Assembly (NCBI GenBank): GCA_046328225.1
Contig: JAXLWZ010000007.1
Location: 82,091 to 146,090 of the forward strand
Length of the DNA stretch: 64,000 nucleotides
Reading direction: 5' to 3'
Source: Amarobacillus sp046328225
Lineage (GTDB): Bacteria; Chloroflexota; Dehalococcoidia; Tepidiformales; Tepidiformaceae
The notes below the pieces were generated by a model. That model saw only the letters and a list, made by a program, of their open reading frames with translations. It ran no database searches and was not told the origin of the DNA. Positions 7,993-15,628 of the stretch are shown piece after piece. Position 1 is the stretch's first letter. Each line of letters opens with the position of its first letter. The translations under genes were made by a program, and so were the position numbers.

Positions 7993-8805
7993 TCAGTTGA
8001 TGCCGTATTTTTCGGCGCAATTCTTCCAGCCGCCGCCGCCGCCGAAGTGGCCGCGCACGGTGCGCAGCCAGAGCGCGGTACGGAGGTTCACGACGGGGTC
8101 GAAACGCTGGGCGAAGTCCTCGCCGGAGCGGTCGAAGTGCTGGGTGCCGTTGAGCTGGGCGAGGCCGTAGCTGCCGCCATTGGGGTCACTGGTGTTGTGC
8201 GCGAACATGTTGCCGCCGGATTCGCAGATGACGATGAGGCGCATCTGCGGCCACCAGCCGTCGCTCATGGGCCAGCCCGCGGCGGCGGCGGCGGCATCAA
8301 GCTGTTCGAGGGAGAGGATGCGCTGGCCGGGGGCGATCGCGGGCGGCTTCGGCAGCAGCACCTCCGCGGGCGCGAGCTTCGCGCAGGCGCGGCCCTTCGT
8401 CACCGAGACGGGCGGCGCCGCGGCGGGGATATCCCATGGGCGGCGTTCGCCGTTCGCGACGTGCTCGGCGAGGTGGGCATCGTAATCGGCGGCGCGGCGG
8501 TCGTATTCGTCGGCGAGCTCGGCCTGGCGGGCCTGGAGAAGGAGCTGCGGGGGGCCGTTCGTGCCGGCGATGGCGGCATCGGTGGTGCAGAGCTGGATGG
8601 CGACGGCGCTCATGCCCGCGAGCGTCGGGCTCACCCACCCCCAGCCCGGTTCGTAGCCCGAAGGCGGGACCGCGACGGAGGCGGACTCGGACCGGCCCAG
8701 GTAGCCCCCGCCACCGGCGACGATCAGCGCCAGCAGCACGGCGCCGAAGTAGACGCCGCGGTTGCCTTCGCGCCGCGGAAGCCGGGGACCGGGCAGGGGG
8801 TTCAC
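7993..8805 (-). CDS. Membrane-anchored lytic transglycosylase (SLT-type lysozyme fold)
   Basis: Peptidoglycan-cleaving enzyme of 270 aa. An N-terminal anchor (residues 18-37, YFGAVLLALIVAGGGGYLG) leaves the protein outside the cell. A helical linker (QARQAELADEYDRRAADYDAH) precedes the C-terminal SLT-like domain: LIVICESGGN with the likely catalytic Glu, then NGGSYGLAQLNGTQHF and the helix NLRTALWLRTV. Four cysteines (two in the linker, one in CESGGN, one in KNCAEKYG) may form disulfides. Start GTG 8805 has TATACT eight bases upstream, so it can be transcribed alone, but it also follows the PAAR-like gene by only 37 nt on the same strand, suggesting a functional pair. Confidence 0.8.
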   Translation of the reverse strand: MNPLPGPRLPRREGNRGVYFGAVLLALIVAGGGGYLGRSESASVAVPPSGYEPGWGWVSPTLAGMSAVAIQLCTTDAAIAGTNGPPQLLLQARQAELADEYDRRAADYDAHLAEHVANGERRPWDIPAAAPPVSVTKGRACAKLAPAEVLLPKPPAIAPGQRILSLEQLDAAAAAAGWPMSDGWWPQMRLIVICESGGNMFAHNTSDPNGGSYGLAQLNGTQHFDRSGEDFAQRFDPVVNLRTALWLRTVRGHFGGGGGWKNCAEKYGIN

Positions 8806-8813
8806 GGGAGGGG

Positions 8814-8819
8814 AGTATA
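8814..8819 (-). promoter_or_regulatory. -10 box TATACT, leaderless start of transglycosylase gene
   Basis: TATACT lies 8 nt before GTG 8805 in the gap after the PAAR-like gene, allowing separate transcription of the enzyme. Confidence 0.45.
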
Positions 8820-8842
8820 GGAGCGCGGGGGACGCGGCGCGA

Positions 8843-9235
8843 TCAGGGGATCTGCTCGGTGGTGGCGCCGGGGTTCAGGATCTGGATGATGCCGCCCCAG
8901 TTGCACATGAGCTTCGAGGAGTTGTTCAGCGCCGGTTTGTTGGAGATGAGCACGGTGGGCGAGCCCGGTGCCCAGGGCGCCGCGATCGCGGGGATGCAGG
9001 GCATGGGCGTGAGCACGCCGAGGGCGGCCGCGGTGGCGGCGGCGACCGTGGGGTTGGCCAGGCTCTGGCACATGGCGAAGGGGAGGATGTTCACGAGCGG
9101 CTTGTTGTCCATGATCGTGGCCATCGGCTTGTTCTCGGCCATGACGGGCGGACCCTGGGGGATGACCATCAGGGCCGAGGGCGCCATGCCGAAGCTGCAT
9201 TGCAGCTGCGCGGACATGACCGCGGGAATCGCCAT
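8843..9235 (-). CDS. PAAR-like spike-tip protein (DUF4280)
   Basis: 130-aa protein with the complete DUF4280 signature: QCSFGMAPSALMVIP (residues ~11-25), ATIMDNKPLVNILPF, MCQSLANPTVAAATAAALG, LTPMPCIPAI, SPTVLISNKPALNN and CNWGGIIQILNPG. This fold caps the spike of contractile injection machines (type VI secretion and related extracellular systems) and often carries or docks effectors. ATG 9235 has GGAGG seven bases upstream; the much longer frame upstream is only a shadow of the kinase gene. No sheath, tube, baseplate or AAA genes are in the window, so this is a solitary spike gene followed by a peptidoglycan hydrolase, possibly its cargo. Confidence 0.85.
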   Translation of the reverse strand: MAIPAVMSAQLQCSFGMAPSALMVIPQGPPVMAENKPMATIMDNKPLVNILPFAMCQSLANPTVAAATAAALGVLTPMPCIPAIAAPWAPGSPTVLISNKPALNNSSKLMCNWGGIIQILNPGATTEQIP

Positions 9236-9342
9236 GGGTGCGCCTCCGGCCGCGAACGGCACGGCGATGGTGCCCGGCCCGGGCGCGCCCGGCAAGGGGT
9301 TCGGCGCGCGGGAAACGGCATCTTCACCGGCGATGTGCTGAA

Positions 9343-9615
9343 ATGGAGCCCATGGGCCTTTCCATCCTCGTCCGCCTGGCGATGCCGGTGCTGCTCGCGC
9401 TCGGCGGCTTCCTGACCTGGCAGCGAACGCGCGCGAAGGACACCCGCGACCCGGCGAAGCCGGACTGGCGCGATGACTCGCTCGACGATTGGCGGCGCGA
9501 ACGGGACGAGGCGGCGGCGACGGCCCGCGATGCGCGCGCGGCGGACCCGGCCGGCCACCCCTCGACGGCGGCCGAAGAGAGTGAGCCGGTTCACCATCAG
9601 CGCCTGGGCGGGTGA
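9343..9615 (+). CDS. Small membrane-anchored protein, unknown
   Basis: 90-aa product divergent from the PAAR-like gene. One N-terminal TM segment (about residues 5-24, LSILVRLAMPVLLALGGFL) is followed by a highly charged soluble tail rich in Asp, Arg and Ala (DDSLDDWRRERDEAAATARDARAAD), probably helical. No family recognised. The start is uncertain: ATG 9343 or 9352, neither with a convincing Shine-Dalgarno site. Codon usage resembles neighbouring genes. Confidence 0.5.
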   Translation: MEPMGLSILVRLAMPVLLALGGFLTWQRTRAKDTRDPAKPDWRDDSLDDWRRERDEAAATARDARAADPAGHPSTAAEESEPVHHQRLGG

Positions 9616-9669
9616 GATTGCGGAACGGGATAGGGTTTTGCCCGACGGCATCTCGCCACACGCGAAACG

Positions 9670-9675
9670 TATAGT
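9670..9675 (+). promoter_or_regulatory. -10 box TATAGT upstream of PAS kinase
   Basis: TATAGT sits 34 nt before the GTG start of the kinase gene. No good -35 hexamer is visible 17 nt upstream. Unlike the leaderless genes, this leaves room for the GAGG ribosome site at 9701-9704. Confidence 0.35.
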
Positions 9676-9709
9676 AGCGAAGTAACCACCGAAATTCAGT
9701 GAGGCACGG

Positions 9710-12700
9710 GTGAGAGGCGCCAACCTCGCACGAGCCGGGCGGGACGAAAGCGTGGCCGGTTCGGCCGCGCTGGCGGCGGTCCGTGCGGCGCTCGATGCCG
9801 CCGCGACACCGCTCGCCCTGCTCGATGGCGCCGGCCGCTACCTTCACGCGAATGCCGCCCTCGCGGCCTGGCTGGGCGCGAGGGCGGACGATCTGGCGGG
9901 GACGGAGGCCGCGGCCCATGCGGCAGCTGCCGCGAGCGCGGCCCTTCACACCCGGAGCGAGTGGAGCGGCAGCTGGACGATGGCCCCGGAGCGCGAAGCT
10001 TCGGTCACCCTGCGGCCGGTGGACGGCACGAACGCCGTGATCGTGACGGTGACGCCCGTCACGACGGCCGCCCCCGCGGAGGCGCTGGACCTGATCGTGG
10101 ACGCCGCGAGCGCGGGCATCGCGCTGGTGGACGACGATGGGCGCCTGGTGCGCGTGAACACGGCCTGGGCCGAGTTCGCCGGGCTGCCGGCTTCGGAGAT
10201 CGTGGGGCGCACGCTCTGGTCCGGCATCCCCCGGGCCGGCCGCGAGGAAGCGCGCGCGAGCATCCTCAGCACGCTCGCTGGCGACCCGGCCGCGCCCGCC
10301 ATCATCGAGACGCCGGTGGTCCGCCCGGATGGCACGACGCGCATCCTCGCGGCGACCGCGCGGCCATACGGCCCGCTGGGGGCGCGCTACCTGGTGGTGA
10401 CCGCGATCGATGTCACGGCCGAACGGGAGGCGCGCGCGGCGAGCGAGACGAGCGAACGGGAGCTGCGCGCGATGTTCGCCCACACCGGGGCCGCGCTGGC
10501 GCTGCTCGACTCGGAGGGCCGCTACGTGCAGGTGAACCCGGCCTGGTGCGAGCTGTACGGCTGGACACCGGACGAGGTGGCGGGCAGGCACTACCTGGAG
10601 CATTCGCCCGACCCCGGCGACCCCACGATGCAGCCGGCGCTGTACGCCGACCACCTGGCGAAGCGCGACGTCCGCATTCGCACCCTGCAGCGGCGGCGCC
10701 GGGACGGGTCGGTGCTGTGGGTGCTCAGCCACACGACCGTGATCGAGTTCGGCGGGCGGCCGTACGTGCTTTCCACCACGCAGGACATCACGCGGCTGCG
10801 GGCGGACGAGGCGCTGCTGGATTCGATCTTCGAGACGGCCGCGGGCGGCGTGGCACTGGTCGATGAGGAACACCGGGTGGTGCGCGTGAACCGCGCGGGC
10901 ATGGAGATGGTGGGGTGGGACGCGAGCCTGACCGGCCAGGCGCTGCGCGAGATGATCCCCGAGCACGCGCTCCGCCGCGACGGGGGCGAAGTCCGCGTGC
11001 TGGCCTCGGCGGCGCGCGTCGACCTCAACGGGCGCCCGCACCTGCTGCTGACGACGACCGATGTCACCGCGCAGCGCGAGGCGGAGGAGGCGTTGCGCGA
11101 GAGCGAGGCGCGCCACCGCCTCCTCGTCGAGACGCTGCACGAAGGCATCTGGATGACGAACGCCGACGGCATCACGACGTACGCGAACGCGCACGCCGCC
11201 CAGATCATGGGCGTCGCCCCGGAGGAGATGGCGGGAAAGCCGTTCTCGGCGGTGATTTCGAAGCAGGACCGGCGGCACGGGCAGCCCATCGGCGAGCGCC
11301 GCCGCACGGGCGTCTCCGAGCAATACGACTTCAAGATCCACCGCCTCGATGGTGAGACGCGCTGGGTCATGGTCTCGGCGGCGGCGCTGAAGACGGCCGG
11401 GGGCGCCTTCGACGGCACGATCGTCTCGATGGTGGACATCACGGCGCGCAAGCAGCAGGAAGAGGAGCTGGCGCGCCTGGCCGCGATCATCGAATCGGCG
11501 GGCGACATCATCATCGACCGCGACCTCGACGGGCGGATCACGTCGTGGAATCACGGCGCGGAGCGGGCATTCGGGTATACCGCGGCCGAGCTGGTGGGGA
11601 GCGATGGCGCCGTGCTGGCGGCGGGGAAGAACGCGCCGACGCAGGCCGCCATCGAGCGCGTGCTCGCCGGGCAAACTATTCGGATGGAGGAGACGCCGCG
11701 GCGGCACCGCGACGGCCACACGATTTACGTCTCGGGCACGATGTTCCCGCGGCGCGACGGCGAAGGGCAGATCGCGGGGGTATCGAGTATCACGCGCGAT
11801 GTCACGGCGGAGCGCGCGGGCCGCGAGGCGATGGCGCGCATGGCCGCCATCGTCGACGCCTCGACGGACGTTATCATGACCTTCGGGCTCGATGGCCGCA
11901 TCACCGACTGGAACCGCAGCGCGGAGCGGGTGCTGGGGTACACGGCCGGGGAGGCGATCGGCCAGACGATGGCGCTGATCGCACCGCCGGGCGAGCCGAC
12001 CCGCTGGCCCGCGCTCTTCCAGCGCGCGCTCCGGGGTGAACGCTTCGGGGCCACCGGCGGGCGCATCGAGTCGCGCCGGCGGGCGAAAGACGGCCGTATC
12101 GTCCTGTTCGACGTCTCCATTTTCCCGGTGCGCGATGCGAGCGACGCGATCACGGGCGTGGTCGTCACGGCGACGGACGTGACGGAGCAGCGGCGCCGCC
12201 AGCGTGAGGTCGAGCGGCTGGCGGCGATTGTCGATTCTTCGACGGATGCCATCCTGCTCGTGGGGCGGGACGAGCGCATCCTCGCGTGGAACCGCGCGGC
12301 CGAGCGGCACCTCGGCTGGCCCGCGGCGGAGGCCATCGGGCAGCCGGTGAGCCTGATCGATGTCCCGGGCCGTGAGCGCCACTACTCGGCGCTGTTGGAG
12401 CGCGCCTTCGCGGGGGAGCTGACGCCGGACGAGATGCGCCTGGAGACGGAGCGGCGGGCGAAGGACGGCAGCGTGCATCCCTTCCTGGTCACGCTCTTCC
12501 CGATCACCGAGAACGGCGAGATCACGGCCATTGGCGTCATCGCGCGGGAGATTTCGGACCTGCGGCGGCAGAGCGAGGCGATGGCGCGGCTCGCGGCCAT
12601 CGTCGAATCCGCGAACGACGCCATCTGCGGGCTCGCGCTCGATGGCACGGTGGTGAGCTGGAACCGCAAGGCGGAGGAGCTGTTCGGGTACACCGCGGCG

Positions 12701-14734
12701 GAGGTCATCGGCCGTGCCCCCGGGCAGGGGACCGATTTCCTGCAGGCGACGTTCGTGGAGCGGGTACGCCTGGGCGAGGCCTTCAGCGGAGTGGAGGCCG
12801 TACGGCGCACGAAAGACGGGTCGCCGATTGATGTCGAGCTGGCGGGCTTCCCCGTGCGGGACGAGGCAGGAGCCACCGCCGGGTACGCGCTCATCGCCCG
12901 CGATATCGGCGAACGGAAGCGCCAGCAGGAGGCGATCGAGCGGCTGGCGTCGATCGTGGAGTCCTCGAACGACCTCGTGTTCACCCTCTCGCCTGCCGGG
13001 CGGGTGACATCGTGGAACCATGCGGCGGCGGAGATCTCGGGCTTCAGCGAAGCGGAGATGCTGGGGCAGCCCCTGGCCGTGTTCGACCGGCCGGACGGCG
13101 ATGACCCCGGGCTGCAGCCGCTCTTCGAGCGCGCGCTCGCCGGTGAGACGGTGACCGGGGCGGTCGCCCGGCGATGGCGCCGCAATGGCGAGGCGATCGA
13201 CGTGCTGCTCTCGACGTTCCCGATGCGAAGCGCGGACGGCGGCATCGCGGGCGTGGCGATCATGGCGCGCGACATCACGCGGCAGAAGCATGACGAACGC
13301 GCCCGGGAGGCCGCCGAGGCGCGGCTGCGGCTGGTGCTGCAGAGCACGCCGCTCATCCTTTTCGCCTGCGACGCCGAGGGGAAGCTGGTGATGGTCGAAG
13401 GGCGCGGCCTCGCAGGCCTGGGCATCGAGCCCGCCCGCCTTCTCGGCAAGTCGTTCCTCGCTGCCCTGGGCAGCGGCGGCATGAGCACCGAAGCCGACGC
13501 CGTCCGCCTCGCGCTCGAGGGCGAGGTGGTCACGACCACCACGGAGGTCCGGGACACCTGGCTCGAGGTCCGCTACTCGCCGGTGCGGGATGCGGCGGGC
13601 GCGGTGACGGGCGTGGCCGGGGTCGCCATCGATGTCACCCAGCGGCGCCGGAGCGAGCAGGCGCGCCGCGAAGCGGAGGCGCGCGCGCACACCATCGCCG
13701 CGAACGCGCCCGTCATTCTCTGGGCATGCGACGATCACGGCGAGATCACCTACATCGAAGGCATGGGCCTCGAACTCATGGGGCTGCCGCGCCCGCGCCC
13801 CGGTTCGAACCTGCTCGCGATCGACGAGGGGGGCGTGCTGGCCGGGGGCCTGAGGCGAGCGCTCGCGGGCGAGCATGTCTCGCACCTGGTGGAGCTGCGC
13901 GGCCGCGTGCTCGAGGGCTCCGTCTCGCCGACGCGGGACGACAGCGGCCGCGTGACCGGCGCCGTGGGCGTCGCGACGGACGTGACGGAGCGGCGCAAGG
14001 CGGACCTCGCGCTCATCCAGGCGCAGAAGATGGAGAGCCTTGGCGTGCTCGCGGGCGGCATCGCGCACGACTTCAACAACCTGCTCGTGGCCGTCATGGG
14101 CAACGCCGACCTCGCGCTCCTGCGCAGCGACGGCGACGAAGAGATGCAGCACATGCTCACGGACATCAAGTCCGCCTCGCGCCGCGCGGCCGACCTGGCC
14201 CGCCAGATGCTGGCGTATTCGGGCAAGGGCACCTTCATCATCGACCGCTTCGAGGTGGAGGGGCTGGTGCGGGAGATGGGCGATCTGCTGCGCGTGTCGC
14301 TCGGTCAGGGCGTGCAGCTGGCGTACGACTTCGCCGCGCCCGGCGCCATGATCGAAGGCGACGGCACCCAGCTGCGGCAGGTGGTGATGAACCTGGTGAT
14401 CAACGCCACGGAGGCGATCGGCGACGGCGGCGGTGCCGTCACCGTGAAGACTGCGGTGGTCCACGCCATGCGCGCAACCTTCGCGGGGATGTACCTCTCG
14501 CCCGACCTGCCCGAAGGCGACTACATCGAGGTGCGCGTGACGGACACGGGCCGGGGCATGATCGCCGAGACGGCCTCGCGCATCTTCGACCCGTTCTTCA
14601 CGACCAAGTTCACGGGGCGCGGCCTCGGGCTGGCGGCCGTGCTCGGCATCGTGCGCGGCCATCGCGGCGCCATCAGCGTGACGAGCGCGGAGGGCGCGGG
14701 GACGACATTCACGCTGCTCTTCCCGCGCGCCTGA
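9710..14734 (+). CDS. Soluble sensor histidine kinase with about twelve PAS domains
   Basis: A 1674-aa cytoplasmic sensor kinase with no TM segment and no attached receiver. I count twelve PAS starts: ALDAAATPLALLD, LIVDAASAGIALVD, MFAHTGAALALLD, SIFETAAGGVALVD, LLVETLHEGIWMTN, AIIESAGDIIID, AIVDASTDVIMTF, AIVDSSTDAILLV, AIVESANDAICGL, SIVESSNDLVFTL, LVLQSTPLILFACD and TIAANAPVILWACD, many followed by PAC ends such as ITDVTEQRRRQ. The H-box GGIAHDFNNLL places the phospho-His at 1453; N-box (LVINATEAIGD), G1 (VTDTGRGM), F-box (IFDPFFTTKF) and G2 (GRGLGLAAV) are intact. GTG 9710 is preceded by GAGG. Its receiver partner is unlinked; the CheY-like protein at 62347 is of the type that serves such kinases. 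Confidence 0.92.
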   Translation: MRGANLARAGRDESVAGSAALAAVRAALDAAATPLALLDGAGRYLHANAALAAWLGARADDLAGTEAAAHAAAAASAALHTRSEWSGSWTMAPEREASVTLRPVDGTNAVIVTVTPVTTAAPAEALDLIVDAASAGIALVDDDGRLVRVNTAWAEFAGLPASEIVGRTLWSGIPRAGREEARASILSTLAGDPAAPAIIETPVVRPDGTTRILAATARPYGPLGARYLVVTAIDVTAEREARAASETSERELRAMFAHTGAALALLDSEGRYVQVNPAWCELYGWTPDEVAGRHYLEHSPDPGDPTMQPALYADHLAKRDVRIRTLQRRRRDGSVLWVLSHTTVIEFGGRPYVLSTTQDITRLRADEALLDSIFETAAGGVALVDEEHRVVRVNRAGMEMVGWDASLTGQALREMIPEHALRRDGGEVRVLASAARVDLNGRPHLLLTTTDVTAQREAEEALRESEARHRLLVETLHEGIWMTNADGITTYANAHAAQIMGVAPEEMAGKPFSAVISKQDRRHGQPIGERRRTGVSEQYDFKIHRLDGETRWVMVSAAALKTAGGAFDGTIVSMVDITARKQQEEELARLAAIIESAGDIIIDRDLDGRITSWNHGAERAFGYTAAELVGSDGAVLAAGKNAPTQAAIERVLAGQTIRMEETPRRHRDGHTIYVSGTMFPRRDGEGQIAGVSSITRDVTAERAGREAMARMAAIVDASTDVIMTFGLDGRITDWNRSAERVLGYTAGEAIGQTMALIAPPGEPTRWPALFQRALRGERFGATGGRIESRRRAKDGRIVLFDVSIFPVRDASDAITGVVVTATDVTEQRRRQREVERLAAIVDSSTDAILLVGRDERILAWNRAAERHLGWPAAEAIGQPVSLIDVPGRERHYSALLERAFAGELTPDEMRLETERRAKDGSVHPFLVTLFPITENGEITAIGVIAREISDLRRQSEAMARLAAIVESANDAICGLALDGTVVSWNRKAEELFGYTAAEVIGRAPGQGTDFLQATFVERVRLGEAFSGVEAVRRTKDGSPIDVELAGFPVRDEAGATAGYALIARDIGERKRQQEAIERLASIVESSNDLVFTLSPAGRVTSWNHAAAEISGFSEAEMLGQPLAVFDRPDGDDPGLQPLFERALAGETVTGAVARRWRRNGEAIDVLLSTFPMRSADGGIAGVAIMARDITRQKHDERAREAAEARLRLVLQSTPLILFACDAEGKLVMVEGRGLAGLGIEPARLLGKSFLAALGSGGMSTEADAVRLALEGEVVTTTTEVRDTWLEVRYSPVRDAAGAVTGVAGVAIDVTQRRRSEQARREAEARAHTIAANAPVILWACDDHGEITYIEGMGLELMGLPRPRPGSNLLAIDEGGVLAGGLRRALAGEHVSHLVELRGRVLEGSVSPTRDDSGRVTGAVGVATDVTERRKADLALIQAQKMESLGVLAGGIAHDFNNLLVAVMGNADLALLRSDGDEEMQHMLTDIKSASRRAADLARQMLAYSGKGTFIIDRFEVEGLVREMGDLLRVSLGQGVQLAYDFAAPGAMIEGDGTQLRQVVMNLVINATEAIGDGGGAVTVKTAVVHAMRATFAGMYLSPDLPEGDYIEVRVTDTGRGMIAETASRIFDPFFTTKFTGRGLGLAAVLGIVRGHRGAISVTSAEGAGTTFTLLFPRA

Positions 14735-14739
14735 GCGGC

Positions 14740-15465
14740 CTATTCCCTGGCCAGGTACGCCCGGAGCGCGTGCGGCACGTTCGTGATGATGCCATCGACG
14801 CCGGCGGCGATGACCTTCGCCCAATCGGCCTCGGTATCCACGGTCCACGTCCAGACGGTGAGCTGACGGCGCTTCGCGGCGCGGACGAGCGCGGCGTCGA
14901 TGGCGCCATGGTGCAGCGAGATGGCCTGCGCGCCGCGCTTCAGCACTGCCGCGAAGAGCCGCTCGGCGCCTTCGCCATCGACGGGCACGCTGATGATCGC
15001 GGCGGAGAGGCGCGGCTGCGCGGCGCGGGCGCGTTCGACGATGACGGGATCGAAGGAGTGGATGCCGCACCACGCGGTCGCGCCGGCGGCATCGACCGCG
15101 GCGAGCACGCCTTCCACGAGACGCGCGTCCTGGTCCGCATCGCCCGGGGTGGCCTTGAGTTCGCAAAACACGGAGAGGCGGCCGGCGACGAGGGCGAGGA
15201 CCTCGGCCAGGGTGGGCACATGCTCCCCGCCGCCGGCGTCTGCGCGCGCGAGTTCGGCGGAGGGGACATCCCGCACGGGGCCGCGCAGGTTGGTGGTGCG
15301 ATCGAGCGTCGTGTCGTGGAGGAGGACGGGCACGCCATCGGCGGCGAGCTGGACATCGATCTCCATGGCCTCGCAGCCGGCGGCGATGGCGGCGCGGACG
15401 CCCGCGAGCGTGTTCGCCGGAGCTTCGCCGGCGGCGGTGGCGTGACCAATGACAAAGGGGGGCAT
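14740..15465 (-). CDS. Glycerophosphodiester phosphodiesterase-like protein
   Basis: TIM-barrel GDPD family, 241 aa, expected to hydrolyse glycerophosphodiesters to glycerol-3-phosphate. Metal and acid-base residues remain: H8, E35 and D37 (MEIDVQL), H50 (LLHD), Glu in FCELK, and the C-terminal WTVDTEADW and DGIITNVP motifs. The usual HRG at strand 1 is H-A-T (Arg replaced by Ala at 9) and the following PENT is PANT, so the phosphate-binding Arg is missing; activity may be altered. A TAAGCT box seven bases before ATG 15465 suggests a leaderless transcript. Convergent with the kinase gene, 5 nt apart. Confidence 0.82.
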   Translation of the reverse strand: MPPFVIGHATAAGEAPANTLAGVRAAIAAGCEAMEIDVQLAADGVPVLLHDTTLDRTTNLRGPVRDVPSAELARADAGGGEHVPTLAEVLALVAGRLSVFCELKATPGDADQDARLVEGVLAAVDAAGATAWCGIHSFDPVIVERARAAQPRLSAAIISVPVDGEGAERLFAAVLKRGAQAISLHHGAIDAALVRAAKRRQLTVWTWTVDTEADWAKVIAAGVDGIITNVPHALRAYLARE

Positions 15466-15472
15466 GCCCCGA

Positions 15473-15478
15473 AGCTTA
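15473..15478 (-). promoter_or_regulatory. -10 box TAAGCT, leaderless start of GDPD gene
   Basis: TAAGCT ends 7 nt before ATG 15465; no Shine-Dalgarno site between. Confidence 0.42.
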
Positions 15479-15628
15479 GCGCCACCCCTCCGTGGTACAA
15501 GCGCCCATCCGTGTCCCGCGCCTGCGAGCGAACTGCAAGCGAAGCTGGCGAGCGATCTGACGAGGGTCCAACGGCCGGAGCCCTAGCCTCGAAGGGTCCG
15601 CGGGGAAGGCGGGCATGCGGAGGTCGCG

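Noticed and set aside
8843..15166. 2107-codon minus-strand open frame
   Set aside because: Only its last 130 codons (8843-9235, PAAR-like) are real; the rest is the antisense of the PAS kinase and GDPD genes.
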